Translations under genes and position numbers: made by a program
The notes under the pieces: generated by a model
What the model was told of the DNA's origin: nothing
The model's database searches: none
The model's input: only the letters and a program-made list of their open reading frames with translations
From: CAYSQW01 sp964433135
Lineage (GTDB): Bacteria > Acidobacteriota > Aminicenantia > Aminicenantales > Aminicenantaceae
Length of the DNA: 28,742 nucleotides
Assembly (NCBI GenBank): GCA_964433135.1
Contig: CAYSQW010000045.1
Coordinates: 1 to 28,742 of the forward strand
Reading direction: 5' to 3'
In this document: positions 7,707-15,343 of the stretch, piece by piece
How positions within the stretch are numbered: the stretch's first letter is position 1
Layout: each line of letters starts with the position of its first letter

Positions 7707-7820
7707 TGAAACTTTCGCGCTGAGGGACTGAATTTCCTTCCCCTGTCATCAATCCTGAGTATATTCACTTTGTGGAAGTTCGGTAATTATCTGTGCCAAA
7801 ATAATTTACAGGAGACTCAA

Positions 7821-9296
7821 ATGAGTGGAATCGCAGGACAATTCGGAAAAAGTGATCCCCGAATACTCTCGTCGATACTGGATAAAATAAAACACCGTGG
7901 AAAGCCCACGGGAAATCCCTGGATCGGAAAAACCTCCGCGATGGGAGCCCTCACCCTCCATACTCTCATTGAAGAACCGGGACCTTATCTTTCCTCAGAT
8001 GGAGAATGCGCGGTGGTTATGGACGGACGCATTCCCAATACGCTGTCACTGGATGCCGCTTTGTCAGGGACCGACGTCGCTTCCACGCCGCAGACCCTAT
8101 CCGTTCTCCAAGGCTTTTCCAAGTACGGAATTGAACTTTTCGAAAAGCTGGAAGGAGAGTTTGCTCTGGCTATCGCTGAAAAAGACCGCATGATCCTTGC
8201 ACGGGATCGTCTGGGGATCAAGCCGCTTTACTATGGTTTCCATGCCGGAATTCTTTATTTCGCTTCTGAAATCAAAGCGCTCACGGATTGGGTGGACGAA
8301 GTTCACGAATTCCCTCCCGGACACTACATGCTCACCGATCAGGGTTTATTCCCCTACCGGCCGCTGATTCCGGATGCTATCGAATTGGAAAACCCGAACG
8401 CCAGCGCAAGGCAGCTTTCCGACCGTCTTCACGATTCGATGCGGCGGGCTCTTCCCGAAAATGTGGAAATCGGCGTTTGGTTGAGCGGCGGCGTGGATTC
8501 CAGCGCAATCGCGGCTCTGGCCCGTCCGATGGTCAAACAACTCCACACCTTTTCCATCGGCGCCAAAAACGCTCCTGATTTGAAATATGCCCGCCAGGTT
8601 GCGGAACACATCGGCTCGATCCATCACGAGCGCCACTACGATCTGGATGAAATGCTGAATGTTTTGGATGATGTGATTTATTACTTGGAGTCTTACGATG
8701 CTCCCCTTGTGAGAAGCTCTATCGCCAATTATATCGTCGCCGCCCTGGCCGCCGATCATGTTCCCTTTGTTCTGTCCGGCGAAGGAGGAGATGAACTGTT
8801 CGCGGGGTATGCCTATCAGAAAGAATATGATGAGGGCATCGAGCTGACTCTCAGCGTTCAGGACGCGATCGCGTCCTTGCACAACACGGCGCTTCAACGT
8901 GTCGACCGCTCCGCGGCCGCCCACGGCACAGGGGTCACAATGCCCTTCCTGGATCCTGAGATCGTGCGTTATGCCCTCACGATCCCTTCCCGCTGGAAGA
9001 TTCAGGGAGAAAATGCCATGGAGAAGTGGCCACTTCGTAAAAGTGTTGACGATCACCTTCCGGGAAGCGTCACCTGGAGAGGTAAAGCCAAATTCTGGGA
9101 AGGCGCGGGAGCCCCTGACGTCATGCTGGAATATGCCCGCGGTGCGATTGACGATCATGACTTTTCGGAAGCCCGAGAACTCCGAGAACAGTACAACCTC
9201 CGTTCCAAAGAGGAATTTCTGTTTTTCAAGATCTTTCATAAGCATTTCGGCGATAAAGTCCCCTGTTCAGAGATAGGACGCACTCTTCACATATAA
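7821..9296 (+). CDS. Asparagine-synthase-like protein with Ser in place of the glutaminase Cys
   Basis: Homologue of glutamine-hydrolysing asparagine synthetase (AsnB), 491 residues. The N-terminal Ntn-type glutaminase fold runs to about residue 180 and the ATP-pyrophosphatase domain follows, with LSGGVDSSAIA (PP-loop, 221-231) and LSGEGGDELFAGY (319-331). The start is certain: AGGAG lies seven bases before ATG. AsnB begins Met-Cys-Gly-Ile, the Cys being the nucleophile after Met removal; here it is Met-Ser-Gly-Ile. The glutamine-binding NGE motif is also changed to DGR (68-70) and the RLSI segment to LTLH. Glutamine hydrolysis is therefore unlikely, while amide or peptide bond formation by the synthase domain may persist with ammonia or another amine. 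Beta-lactam synthetases are known AsnB relatives with a dead glutaminase site. It lies just ahead of LPS-core heptose genes. Confidence 0.88.
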   Translation: MSGIAGQFGKSDPRILSSILDKIKHRGKPTGNPWIGKTSAMGALTLHTLIEEPGPYLSSDGECAVVMDGRIPNTLSLDAALSGTDVASTPQTLSVLQGFSKYGIELFEKLEGEFALAIAEKDRMILARDRLGIKPLYYGFHAGILYFASEIKALTDWVDEVHEFPPGHYMLTDQGLFPYRPLIPDAIELENPNASARQLSDRLHDSMRRALPENVEIGVWLSGGVDSSAIAALARPMVKQLHTFSIGAKNAPDLKYARQVAEHIGSIHHERHYDLDEMLNVLDDVIYYLESYDAPLVRSSIANYIVAALAADHVPFVLSGEGGDELFAGYAYQKEYDEGIELTLSVQDAIASLHNTALQRVDRSAAAHGTGVTMPFLDPEIVRYALTIPSRWKIQGENAMEKWPLRKSVDDHLPGSVTWRGKAKFWEGAGAPDVMLEYARGAIDDHDFSEARELREQYNLRSKEEFLFFKIFHKHFGDKVPCSEIGRTLHI

Positions 9297-9316
9297 AGCA
9301 AGGCCGCGGCAGCCTT

Positions 9317-9352
9317 TCTTTAGAAGCGGCAATGCCGCCGAAGTTTTTTTTT
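9317..9352 (+). terminator. Probable Rho-independent terminator after the asparagine-synthase homologue
   Basis: GCGGC-AAT-GCCGC (9326-9338) forms a short GC-only stem, possibly extended by CTT pairing with AAG (9341-9343), followed by nine T (9344-9352). The stem is short and lies five bases from the T-run, so strength is uncertain. Confidence 0.5.
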
Positions 9353-9410
9353 GACACGATGCGAATTTGATTTTTTGCTTCATTTCTGTCAAAATCTGGC
9401 AGATAATGCC

Positions 9411-10415
9411 GTGAAAAAAGAAAACACCGAACTCCTCGAATGCATTGAAAATTTCCGTGGTCGATCTATCATTGTCTGGGGGGATTTCATCCTGGATGAA
9501 TATCTTTACGGAAATACCAAGCGCATTTCGCGCGAGGCCCCTGTTCTGATCCTCTCCTACAAGGATACTCTGTTCTCTCTGGGAGGTGCGGGCAACGCGC
9601 TTCTCAACCTCAAAGCTTTGGGCGCCGATCCGATCCCCGTGGGTGTGATCGGCCCGGATACGGTCGGCCGTCGGATACTCAAGATCATCGAGGAAAACAA
9701 GATCTCAACCGAACACATCATCATCGACGAGCTCGTCCAAACCCCCACAAAAACCCGGATACTGGCAGGCGAAGAGACCGCTAAAAAACAGCAGATCCTT
9801 CGCATCGACAGAGAACAAAAAATCCCTGAGGGGACGGATCTGAAGAAGGCCATCGAAGACTCCTTGGGAAAGGCGGAGGAGCGAGCGGATTCTTTACTGA
9901 TATCCGATTATAACTATTACACCGTCAAGATCGATATCTTCGACCGGATCCTTCCCGATCTGCAAAAACGAAACATTGCGATCGGGGTAGATTCGCGTTT
10001 CAGACTGCTGAAATTTCACGACATTACCTTTGCCACCCCCAATGAACCCGAAGTGGAAACCGCTCTCAATCTCGATCACGATGAAGGCGTCGACCTGGAA
10101 GCCGCCGGCCGCCGCCTTCTGGAGGCGACACGCTCTCAGTCCATGCTCATCACACGCGGCTCCCAGGGCATGACTCTTTTTGAAAGGAATGAAGATCCCC
10201 TGCACATCCCTATCTACGGGACTACGGATATCGTGGACGGCACCGGAGCCGGCGATACGGTGATCAGCGTATTTATCCTAGCCCTGGCTTCAGGAGCCCC
10301 TTTCAGGACAGCGGCCCGTTTGGCCAACATCGCCGGCGGCATCGTCGTCATGAAAAAGGGGACCTCGACGCTGACCGCGGATGAGCTCAGCAGGGCGGTC
10401 CTTGCAGCAAATTGA
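9411..10415 (+). CDS. rfaE1: D-glycero-beta-D-manno-heptose-7-phosphate kinase (RfaE domain I)
   Basis: PfkB/ribokinase-family sugar kinase that phosphorylates D-glycero-D-manno-heptose 7-phosphate at C1 to the 1,7-bisphosphate in ADP-heptose synthesis for LPS core. From the GTG at 9411 it is about 334 residues. The N-terminal PfkB signature reads GDFILDEYLYGNTKRISREAP and FSLGGAGNALLNL; the C-terminal ATP/anion-hole signature is DIVDGTGAGDTVIS with the catalytic Asp in GTGAGD. An in-frame TTG at 9351 sits directly after a terminator-like T-run, so it is a poor start. The stop overlaps the TTG start of the adenylyltransferase gene, showing that the two activities, fused as HldE in E. coli, are separate here. 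No phosphatase (gmhB) or isomerase (gmhA) is in the window. Confidence 0.9.
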   Translation: MKKENTELLECIENFRGRSIIVWGDFILDEYLYGNTKRISREAPVLILSYKDTLFSLGGAGNALLNLKALGADPIPVGVIGPDTVGRRILKIIEENKISTEHIIIDELVQTPTKTRILAGEETAKKQQILRIDREQKIPEGTDLKKAIEDSLGKAEERADSLLISDYNYYTVKIDIFDRILPDLQKRNIAIGVDSRFRLLKFHDITFATPNEPEVETALNLDHDEGVDLEAAGRRLLEATRSQSMLITRGSQGMTLFERNEDPLHIPIYGTTDIVDGTGAGDTVISVFILALASGAPFRTAARLANIAGGIVVMKKGTSTLTADELSRAVLAAN

Positions 10416-10903
10416 AAAACATTTCAACACTCGAGGAACTCGACCGAATCATTCGCAGCCATAAAGAACACGGTGAGCGAATCGTTCTGGCCAACGGGTG
10501 CTTCGATTTGATTCATGTCGGCCACACCCGCTACCTGCGGGAATCCAAGCGCTGCGGTGACATTTTGGTTGTGGCCATCAACAGCGATTCTTCGGTCGGC
10601 AGGCTCAAGGGACCCGGTCGTCCCATCCTCCCGGAATCCGAACGGGCAGCGATTCTTTCCGCCTTTGAATGCGTGGATTACATCATCGTGTTCTCCGAAC
10701 CCAACGTGGAAAAAATCCTGCAAACCATTAAGCCGGATGTCCATGCCAAAGGATCGGATTACACGAGGGAAACCGTTCCGGAAAGAGCCACCGTCCTGAG
10801 TTATGGAGGGGAAATAGCCATCACAGGCGGACCGAAAGTTCGCTCTACTTCCGAAATCCTGTCCTATATAAGGAACAATGATACGAGTGAATCCCATGGA
10901 TGA
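10412..10903 (+). CDS. rfaE2: D-glycero-beta-D-manno-heptose 1-phosphate adenylyltransferase (RfaE domain II)
   Basis: Cytidylyltransferase-like nucleotidyltransferase that joins AMP from ATP to heptose 1-phosphate, giving ADP-heptose. It has 163 residues, the usual size of the stand-alone enzyme. GCFDLIHVGHTRYL contains the HxGH nucleotide motif (His35, His38). Also present are LKGPGRPI, ERAAILSAFECVDYI, HAKGSDYT and the C-terminal RSTSEIL, which matches the family's ISSTxxI motif. The start is TTG at 10412, overlapping the kinase stop by four bases, which indicates translational coupling. A GCAGGG stretch about twenty bases upstream is too far for a normal ribosome site. Confidence 0.92.
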   Translation: MKNISTLEELDRIIRSHKEHGERIVLANGCFDLIHVGHTRYLRESKRCGDILVVAINSDSSVGRLKGPGRPILPESERAAILSAFECVDYIIVFSEPNVEKILQTIKPDVHAKGSDYTRETVPERATVLSYGGEIAITGGPKVRSTSEILSYIRNNDTSESHG

Positions 10904-11942
10904 GAAACAGCCGCGAGATTTTTTGATCGTCCGCCTCAGTTCCCTGGGAGACATCATCCATACCCTCCCCGCATTTGCTGCATTACGTGAAAAATTCCCC
11001 GATTCCAGAATCTCCTGGCTGGTTGAAGAAAAGGGGAAAGAGATCCTTGATCTGGTCCCAGGCATCGACCGGATTGTCGTGAACCGTTTGAAGGATTTCC
11101 CTCTATTCTCAAAACCGTTCCGTTCGGCATATCGAGTTATGAGACGGGAAATTCACGCCAAACAACAAATCGCCTTAGATTTCCAGGGCCTTCTCAAATC
11201 AGGTTTTTTCACCGCCCTCTCCGGAGCCAGGGATCGATGGGGATTTCCCCGCAGAAATCTCAAGGAACCTTCGGCATCGATTTTCTATACCAAAACGCCT
11301 GAGCCACTACCGGAAGGAACACACGTCATCCGAAAAAACCTCCACCTGCTCACCCTTATCGATATACACAGCGAACCGTTTGTTTTTCCGCTCAACATCC
11401 CGTCCACGGTAAAGCAAAACCTTGATACCAAACTGGCCGCTTCCGATATCGCACCCAAGGAAAAACTTTTGATCTGCAACGTGGGAGCGGCTTGGCAATC
11501 AAAAAGATGGCCTCCGGCTAAATGGATACCCTGCATCCATCAGCTGAAGCACGCCGAAAGCGACCTGCGCATTCTGCTCTTATGGGGGAATGAGGCGGAA
11601 AAACAGCTTGCCGAAGAGATCTCTTCCCAAACCGATGTTTCGCTCGTTCCCTTCATCAATCTTCAGGAAACTCTCGCGCTTATGGTACGAGCCGACCTTC
11701 TCCTGAGCGGAGACACTTTCGCACTGCAGGCCGCTTGCGCTTTGGGTACGCCTACGGTGGGGCTCTTCGGGCCAACGAATCCGAATAGAAACGGCCCCTT
11801 TTCCGAAGAGGATAAAATCGCCATCCTGTCCTTGGACTGCAGCAACTGCTACCGCCGAAACTGCTCGAATCTGAAATGCATGAACGGTATTTCTCCGGAA
11901 ATAGTTGTTCGTCTATGCAAAGAAAGACTCCATCATGTCTGA
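10896..11942 (+). CDS. Glycosyltransferase family 9, ADP-heptose:LPS heptosyltransferase type
   Basis: Transfers a heptose (or related sugar) to lipid A-Kdo or growing LPS core on the cytoplasmic face of the inner membrane. About 348 residues in a GT-B fold. The N-terminal half has FLIVRLSSLGDIIHTLPAFAAL and ALDFQGLLKSG. The C-terminal half has NVGAAWQSKRWP (nucleotide-sugar site), LLSGDTFALQAACALGTPTVGLFGPTNP, and a terminal Cys cluster (CSNCYRRNCSNLKCM). It matches WaaC/WaaF/RfaQ-like proteins, but which acceptor it uses cannot be decided. An in-frame ATG at 10878 would overlap the upstream gene more; 10896 overlaps by eight bases. It follows the two ADP-heptose genes directly, which supports heptose as donor. 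Confidence 0.88.
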   Translation: MDEKQPRDFLIVRLSSLGDIIHTLPAFAALREKFPDSRISWLVEEKGKEILDLVPGIDRIVVNRLKDFPLFSKPFRSAYRVMRREIHAKQQIALDFQGLLKSGFFTALSGARDRWGFPRRNLKEPSASIFYTKTPEPLPEGTHVIRKNLHLLTLIDIHSEPFVFPLNIPSTVKQNLDTKLAASDIAPKEKLLICNVGAAWQSKRWPPAKWIPCIHQLKHAESDLRILLLWGNEAEKQLAEEISSQTDVSLVPFINLQETLALMVRADLLLSGDTFALQAACALGTPTVGLFGPTNPNRNGPFSEEDKIAILSLDCSNCYRRNCSNLKCMNGISPEIVVRLCKERLHHV

Positions 11943-12486
11943 ATCAAAATTGAACTCGTTTCTTTACCGATACCGTGTCCGCATCGGTTTCTTCAGCATC
12001 ATAGCCTCCATCTTCCTTTCCCGTCCGTCTCCCCTTTCACTGCTGGCAGGTCTCGGGGTCATCGGTTCCGGACTCCTGCTCCGGGCCTGGGCCTGCGGTC
12101 ATCTCCATAAAGAAAAAGTGCTGGCCATATCCGGGCCCTACCGCTACACCCGTAATCCTCTCTATGTGGGGAACTTGATCATCGGGCTGGGCATCGTCAT
12201 GAGCGCGTATTCCATTTGGGTCGCGGTTCTGTTGGCATGTAATTTTTTGATCATCTATCCTTTCGTCATCAACCGTGAAAAAAGACGAATGAAAGAATTT
12301 TTCCCTGATGAATATGAAGCATTCAAGCGAAAAGTTCCCCTCTTTTTTCCACGTTTTCCATCTTCACTCCCCAAATCCGAAATCCGCTTCAGTAGGGAGC
12401 TTTATCGCAAAAACGGCGAAATCCGCGCCCTGTACGGAGCTTTGGTTTACTGGGCGGCTATAACCCTGAGGATGCTTGTTTTCTAA
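11935..12486 (+). CDS. Isoprenylcysteine/phospholipid methyltransferase-like membrane protein
   Basis: Small integral membrane protein (183 residues, about four hydrophobic segments) of the ICMT/PEMT methyltransferase family. The signature is GPYRYTRNPLYVGNLIIGLG, followed by the second conserved block REKRRMKEFFPDEYEAFKRKVPLFFPR, which together bind SAM in this family. Bacterial members are mostly uncharacterised; the lipid or protein acceptor here is unknown. The ATG at 11935 overlaps the end of the glycosyltransferase gene by eight bases, so it is co-transcribed with the heptose genes and may act on an envelope lipid (inference). Confidence 0.8.
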   Translation: MSESKLNSFLYRYRVRIGFFSIIASIFLSRPSPLSLLAGLGVIGSGLLLRAWACGHLHKEKVLAISGPYRYTRNPLYVGNLIIGLGIVMSAYSIWVAVLLACNFLIIYPFVINREKRRMKEFFPDEYEAFKRKVPLFFPRFPSSLPKSEIRFSRELYRKNGEIRALYGALVYWAAITLRMLVF

Positions 12487-12540
12487 GAGCCCCGGGTCAG
12501 GCAAAAAAAAGCTGAAAAATCCCTCCGGCGAACCGATGAC

Positions 12541-12565
12541 TTCACTTTGCCTTTCACGAAGTGAA
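12541..12565. promoter_or_regulatory. Inverted repeat in the TrmH promoter region
   Basis: TTCACTT (12541-12547) and AAGTGAA (12559-12565) form perfect 7-bp arms around an 11-base centre, overlapping the -35 box and spacer of the promoter proposed at 12547-12575. It could be an operator or a chance palindrome. Confidence 0.25.
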
Positions 12566-12575
12566 TTGATATCAT
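12547..12575 (+). promoter_or_regulatory. Sigma-70-like promoter for the TrmH gene
   Basis: TTGCCT (12547-12552), 17-bp spacer, TATCAT (12570-12575), four and five matches of six. The -10 box ends seven bases before the ATG at 12582, implying a leaderless message, as proposed for the HAD gene. Confidence 0.4.
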
Positions 12576-12581
12576 GGTCCC

Positions 12582-13190
12582 ATGCCCACAGAAGAACGAA
12601 TAGCCAAAGTCAAACGCCTGCTTTCTTTCCGGCAACCCGATCTGAGAGTCGTTATGGAAGAAGTGACAAACACCCACAATGCCAGCGCCGTCGCCCGCAC
12701 AAGCGAAGCGTCCGGTATTCTCTACCTTGAAATCATATCCGCCAGTCCGGATCCTTTTCCCATCAACGAAGCCATCTCCACCCGGGCGGATAAATGGCTT
12801 CATTTCAACCATCACAAAAATACCGCCGCATGTCTCGCTTCCCTAAAAAAAGAAGGCTTTCAGGTCATTGCGACGCATTTAGGCGATACCGCGATTCCCT
12901 ATACGGATATCGATTACACCCGCCCGACAGCCATCGTTTTCGGCAATGAATCGGAAGGCATCTCCACCGAAGGGCTTGAATTAGCGGATGCCTGCGTTAA
13001 AATCCCCATGTTCGGCATGGTGCAAAGTCTGAATCTTTCGGTTTCCGTCGGCATTATCCTGGCGGAGGCCGTCAAGCAGCGCATGAATGCGGGATTCTAT
13101 GAATCCCCCCGGCTTTCGGATAAGGAGTACAAGAGTCTTTATAACCAGTGGTTGAATCTTTCTCCCGGAGAGAACAACAACGCCCGCTAA
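12582..13190 (+). CDS. trmH: tRNA (guanosine-2'-O)-methyltransferase, TrmH/SpoU family
   Basis: SPOUT-fold enzyme that methylates the 2'-OH of a guanosine, typically G18 in the tRNA D-loop. It has 202 residues. The N-terminal block THNASAVARTSEASG carries Asn33 and the catalytic Arg39. Motif 2 is IVFGNESEGIS (118-128), and motif 3 is IPMFGMVQSLNLSVSVGIIL (141-160), forming the trefoil-knot SAM site. The C-terminal extension after residue 165 is short compared with E. coli TrmH. TrmH versus another SpoU-family rRNA methyltransferase is judged from the N-terminal NASAVxRT motif and the absence of an extra RNA-binding domain. No convincing ribosome site precedes the ATG; a -10 box ends seven bases before it. 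Confidence 0.85.
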   Translation: MPTEERIAKVKRLLSFRQPDLRVVMEEVTNTHNASAVARTSEASGILYLEIISASPDPFPINEAISTRADKWLHFNHHKNTAACLASLKKEGFQVIATHLGDTAIPYTDIDYTRPTAIVFGNESEGISTEGLELADACVKIPMFGMVQSLNLSVSVGIILAEAVKQRMNAGFYESPRLSDKEYKSLYNQWLNLSPGENNNAR

Positions 13191-13217
13191 ACGGGCCGCA
13201 CCCACTGCACCGTCCCC

Positions 13218-13253
13218 AAAAAAAATGAAGGACAGGCAGAGCCTGTCCTTCAT
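13218..13253 (-). terminator. Strong Rho-independent terminator of the HtrA-like gene
   Basis: A perfect 13-bp stem (ATGAAGGACAGGC at 13225-13237, GCCTGTCCTTCAT at 13241-13253) with a 3-base loop. On the minus strand it is followed by eight T (plus-strand A-run 13218-13225). It lies 25 bp after the stop of the HtrA-like gene and 35 bp after the end of the converging TrmH gene, so it may also slow plus-strand transcripts, but no T-run follows on that strand. Confidence 0.9.
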
Positions 13254-13277
13254 TGAGAAATGGACACAAAAGCAAGT

Positions 13278-14927
13278 CTACACTTTCGTGTACCGATACC
13301 GCTTTATTGAGCTTTTGAATACCTCGGACTCTTTGAAGGGATGCCATTGGACATCTTCCTCAAATATGCGGATCGATTCTTCGGACCCCAGGTCGATTTC
13401 CTCGATCCTTTTGGGGGCCAAATAGATCACATCGTTAAAAAAAGCCGGTTTTTCTCCTTCCCAGACTTCGGATAGGTTCTCATCCAGGATATTCGGCAAT
13501 TCATCGAACCTTTTGGAGAACAGGAAGTCATCGTCCTCCTCATCGGTTTCAACCTGGACTTCGACCTCTTTGATCTTCTTTTCACGTAAATATTCAATAA
13601 GAACCGACTCGCCTTTTTTCTTCCGCCCGATGATCTTCTGGAGCCGTTCAATGCTTGCAACCGGTTTTCCATCCGCTTTGATGATCACGTCGCCGACTTT
13701 GAGTCCCGCCTTTTCAGCGGGGCTGTCTTTCTCAACCTTGGAAACGAGCAGCCCGCGGCCCTCATCAAGTCCGAAGTAGCGGGAAAGTTCATCATTCAAC
13801 TCATCCATATAAACTCCGATATATCCTCTGCCTTTCTGCACCCATCTGATATCGGGTCGTCGAGCACGGGGAAGACGTTTTTCGGGGTCACGTGAAAACA
13901 GGCGAGGAAACTTCCATTCGAATTCCCGGATAATATCCCCCTCCGAGTACTCACCCAAACGGACTTCCAAATTCATTCGTTCATTATCGCGCTCGATCTC
14001 GACGGAAATCAAATCGCCGGGTTTTCGCCTCCGGATCTCATCGGCAAGCATTTCGGTGCTGGTTACTTTAAGCCCACCGAATTCGAGAATGATATCACCC
14101 TCTTTCAATCCCATTAATTCAGCGGGTGATTCCGGCTCGACATTAATGATCTCGACCCGGCCTTCATTCTCCACGATCGACACACCCAACCAACCGCGTG
14201 AGACCTTTCCTTTTTCCTTTATTTCCGCGGTAACTTTTTCTACCAGCGGGGCGGGAACCGCCAGGGTCATCGCGGAAGAAGGCGCCGTCGAAGGACTGAT
14301 CATATAGCGCGCACGCTCCCGCAGTTCTCCTTCCACTCTGAGGGTTACGTGATCGGAATAGATGCCTCTGACCAGACCCACCAGACGACCTTTATTGTCC
14401 ACGACCGGGCTTCCGCTTGCACCGGGCACCACCCAGACATTCAAACGAAGCCGATCAGGTCCCACCGAACTGACGATCCCCTGAGTCACGGCCGGTTCAT
14501 TTTCGGGTGAGATGCTGACGACTCCTATCCAACTGCCCGCGGCCAGATTCTCCACCCGGCCCATGGTTATAGGGACCAGGTCCTTCTTCTTCGCCTGAAC
14601 CACGGCCAGATTGGTCATGGGATCCATCCCTAAAAATTCCGCTTCGATTCTCTCCCCCCCGGATGTGATCACATAGACCTCTTCATCGCGAGGTGAGATA
14701 AGAGCGGTGGTCACGACATGACCATCTTTATCGATAACAACACCGGTTGCGACTTTCCGCATTCCATTGCGCGCTTCCACTTTCACGACCGAAGGAAAGA
14801 CTTTCTTGGTGATGGCCTCGACTTGCGCTCCGCTTTTTGAATCCGGAACCGGTTCTGCATAAAGTCCTAACGACAACAATACACAGATCACCGCCAAGCT
14901 GAGATAAGTTTTTTGATCGGCTCTCAT
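13278..14927 (-). CDS. HtrA/DegP-like PDZ protein with degenerate protease triad (probable pseudoprotease)
   Basis: A 549-residue exported protein: hydrophobic signal segment at about residues 8-24, trypsin-like domain to about 210, PDZ domains at about 246-327 and 368-460, and an acidic tail. By alignment with DegP motifs, the His of TNNHVV is Leu76 (VVTTALIS), and the Asp of the SDIAL motif is Asn106 (MTNLAVV). Only the Ser survives, Ser171 in GASGS (DegP GNSGG). Proteolysis by the classical triad is therefore not expected, and a chaperone or sensing role through the PDZ domains is plausible. The ATG at 14927 has GGAGG nine bases upstream; a GTG at 14933 is too close to it. Gene order ECF sigma, small membrane protein, HtrA-like resembles rpoE-rseA-mucD. 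Confidence 0.88.
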   Translation of the reverse strand: MRADQKTYLSLAVICVLLSLGLYAEPVPDSKSGAQVEAITKKVFPSVVKVEARNGMRKVATGVVIDKDGHVVTTALISPRDEEVYVITSGGERIEAEFLGMDPMTNLAVVQAKKKDLVPITMGRVENLAAGSWIGVVSISPENEPAVTQGIVSSVGPDRLRLNVWVVPGASGSPVVDNKGRLVGLVRGIYSDHVTLRVEGELRERARYMISPSTAPSSAMTLAVPAPLVEKVTAEIKEKGKVSRGWLGVSIVENEGRVEIINVEPESPAELMGLKEGDIILEFGGLKVTSTEMLADEIRRRKPGDLISVEIERDNERMNLEVRLGEYSEGDIIREFEWKFPRLFSRDPEKRLPRARRPDIRWVQKGRGYIGVYMDELNDELSRYFGLDEGRGLLVSKVEKDSPAEKAGLKVGDVIIKADGKPVASIERLQKIIGRKKKGESVLIEYLREKKIKEVEVQVETDEEDDDFLFSKRFDELPNILDENLSEVWEGEKPAFFNDVIYLAPKRIEEIDLGSEESIRIFEEDVQWHPFKESEVFKSSIKRYRYTKV

Positions 14928-14941
14928 CGGCACTGACCTCC

Positions 14942-15343
14942 TTAATATTTGGTTCTGGTATCGGTGCGGTATGAGACTTGCTCCAATATATAAACAGTGG
15001 ACGGCTCTTCCCGTCTCACGGAACGAAGTTCTCCGTCATAATCCACAGCCTCGATGATGGGGATATAATCTTCGGCGCCGAAGGATCGGGTATTCAGGAT
15101 ATCCGGAGGCGGCGTCTTATTTATTCCGGCGAATCCCGAAGAATTCGCCCGGGGAAGAACCATAATGCCGACCGCGGCGGCGACTACGACGATTCCCATA
15201 AAAGCCCCGGCCAAAGAATAGCGCAGCCTTCTAACTCGGAGCTGTTCCCGTTTCCTCAGTGAGAGATTTGCCATCACTTTCTGTTCAAAATTTCGAGGGG
15301 CCGTTACCTGAATTTTCTTCATCATTTCCAATTCATTCATCAT
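14942..15343 (-). CDS. Single-pass membrane protein, possible anti-sigma factor
   Basis: A 133-residue protein with a short basic N-terminal part (about 42 residues, charged and helical), one membrane helix at about 43-64, and an outer C-terminal domain without recognised motifs. Its ATG follows the stop codon of the ECF sigma gene with no gap, the usual place for a cognate anti-sigma factor. The zinc-binding H-x3-C-x2-C motif of the common ZAS anti-sigma factors is absent, so if it is an anti-sigma it is of another type. Function is inferred from position and topology only. Confidence 0.7.
   Translation of the reverse strand: MMNELEMMKKIQVTAPRNFEQKVMANLSLRKREQLRVRRLRYSLAGAFMGIVVVAAAVGIMVLPRANSSGFAGINKTPPPDILNTRSFGAEDYIPIIEAVDYDGELRSVRREEPSTVYILEQVSYRTDTRTKY

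Larger units (their letters stand above)
7317..7820. other. Intergenic region before the asparagine-synthase homologue
   Basis: About 500 bp between divergent genes. It contains a promoter-like pair at 7486-7512 and a 59-codon reading frame at 7527-7706, described separately. From 7707 to 7820 I see only the AGGAG ribosome site of the next gene (around 7810); no terminator, repeat or RNA gene is recognisable. Confidence 0.5.

Noticed and set aside
8346..9245. 299-residue minus-strand frame
   Set aside because: Antisense to the synthase domain of the asparagine-synthase homologue, whose conserved motifs prove the plus-strand reading.
9351..9410. TTG at 9351 as start of the heptose kinase gene
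   Set aside because: It overlaps the T-run of the probable terminator, adds twenty residues that do not resemble the family N-terminus, and has no ribosome site; GTG at 9411 gives a normal start.
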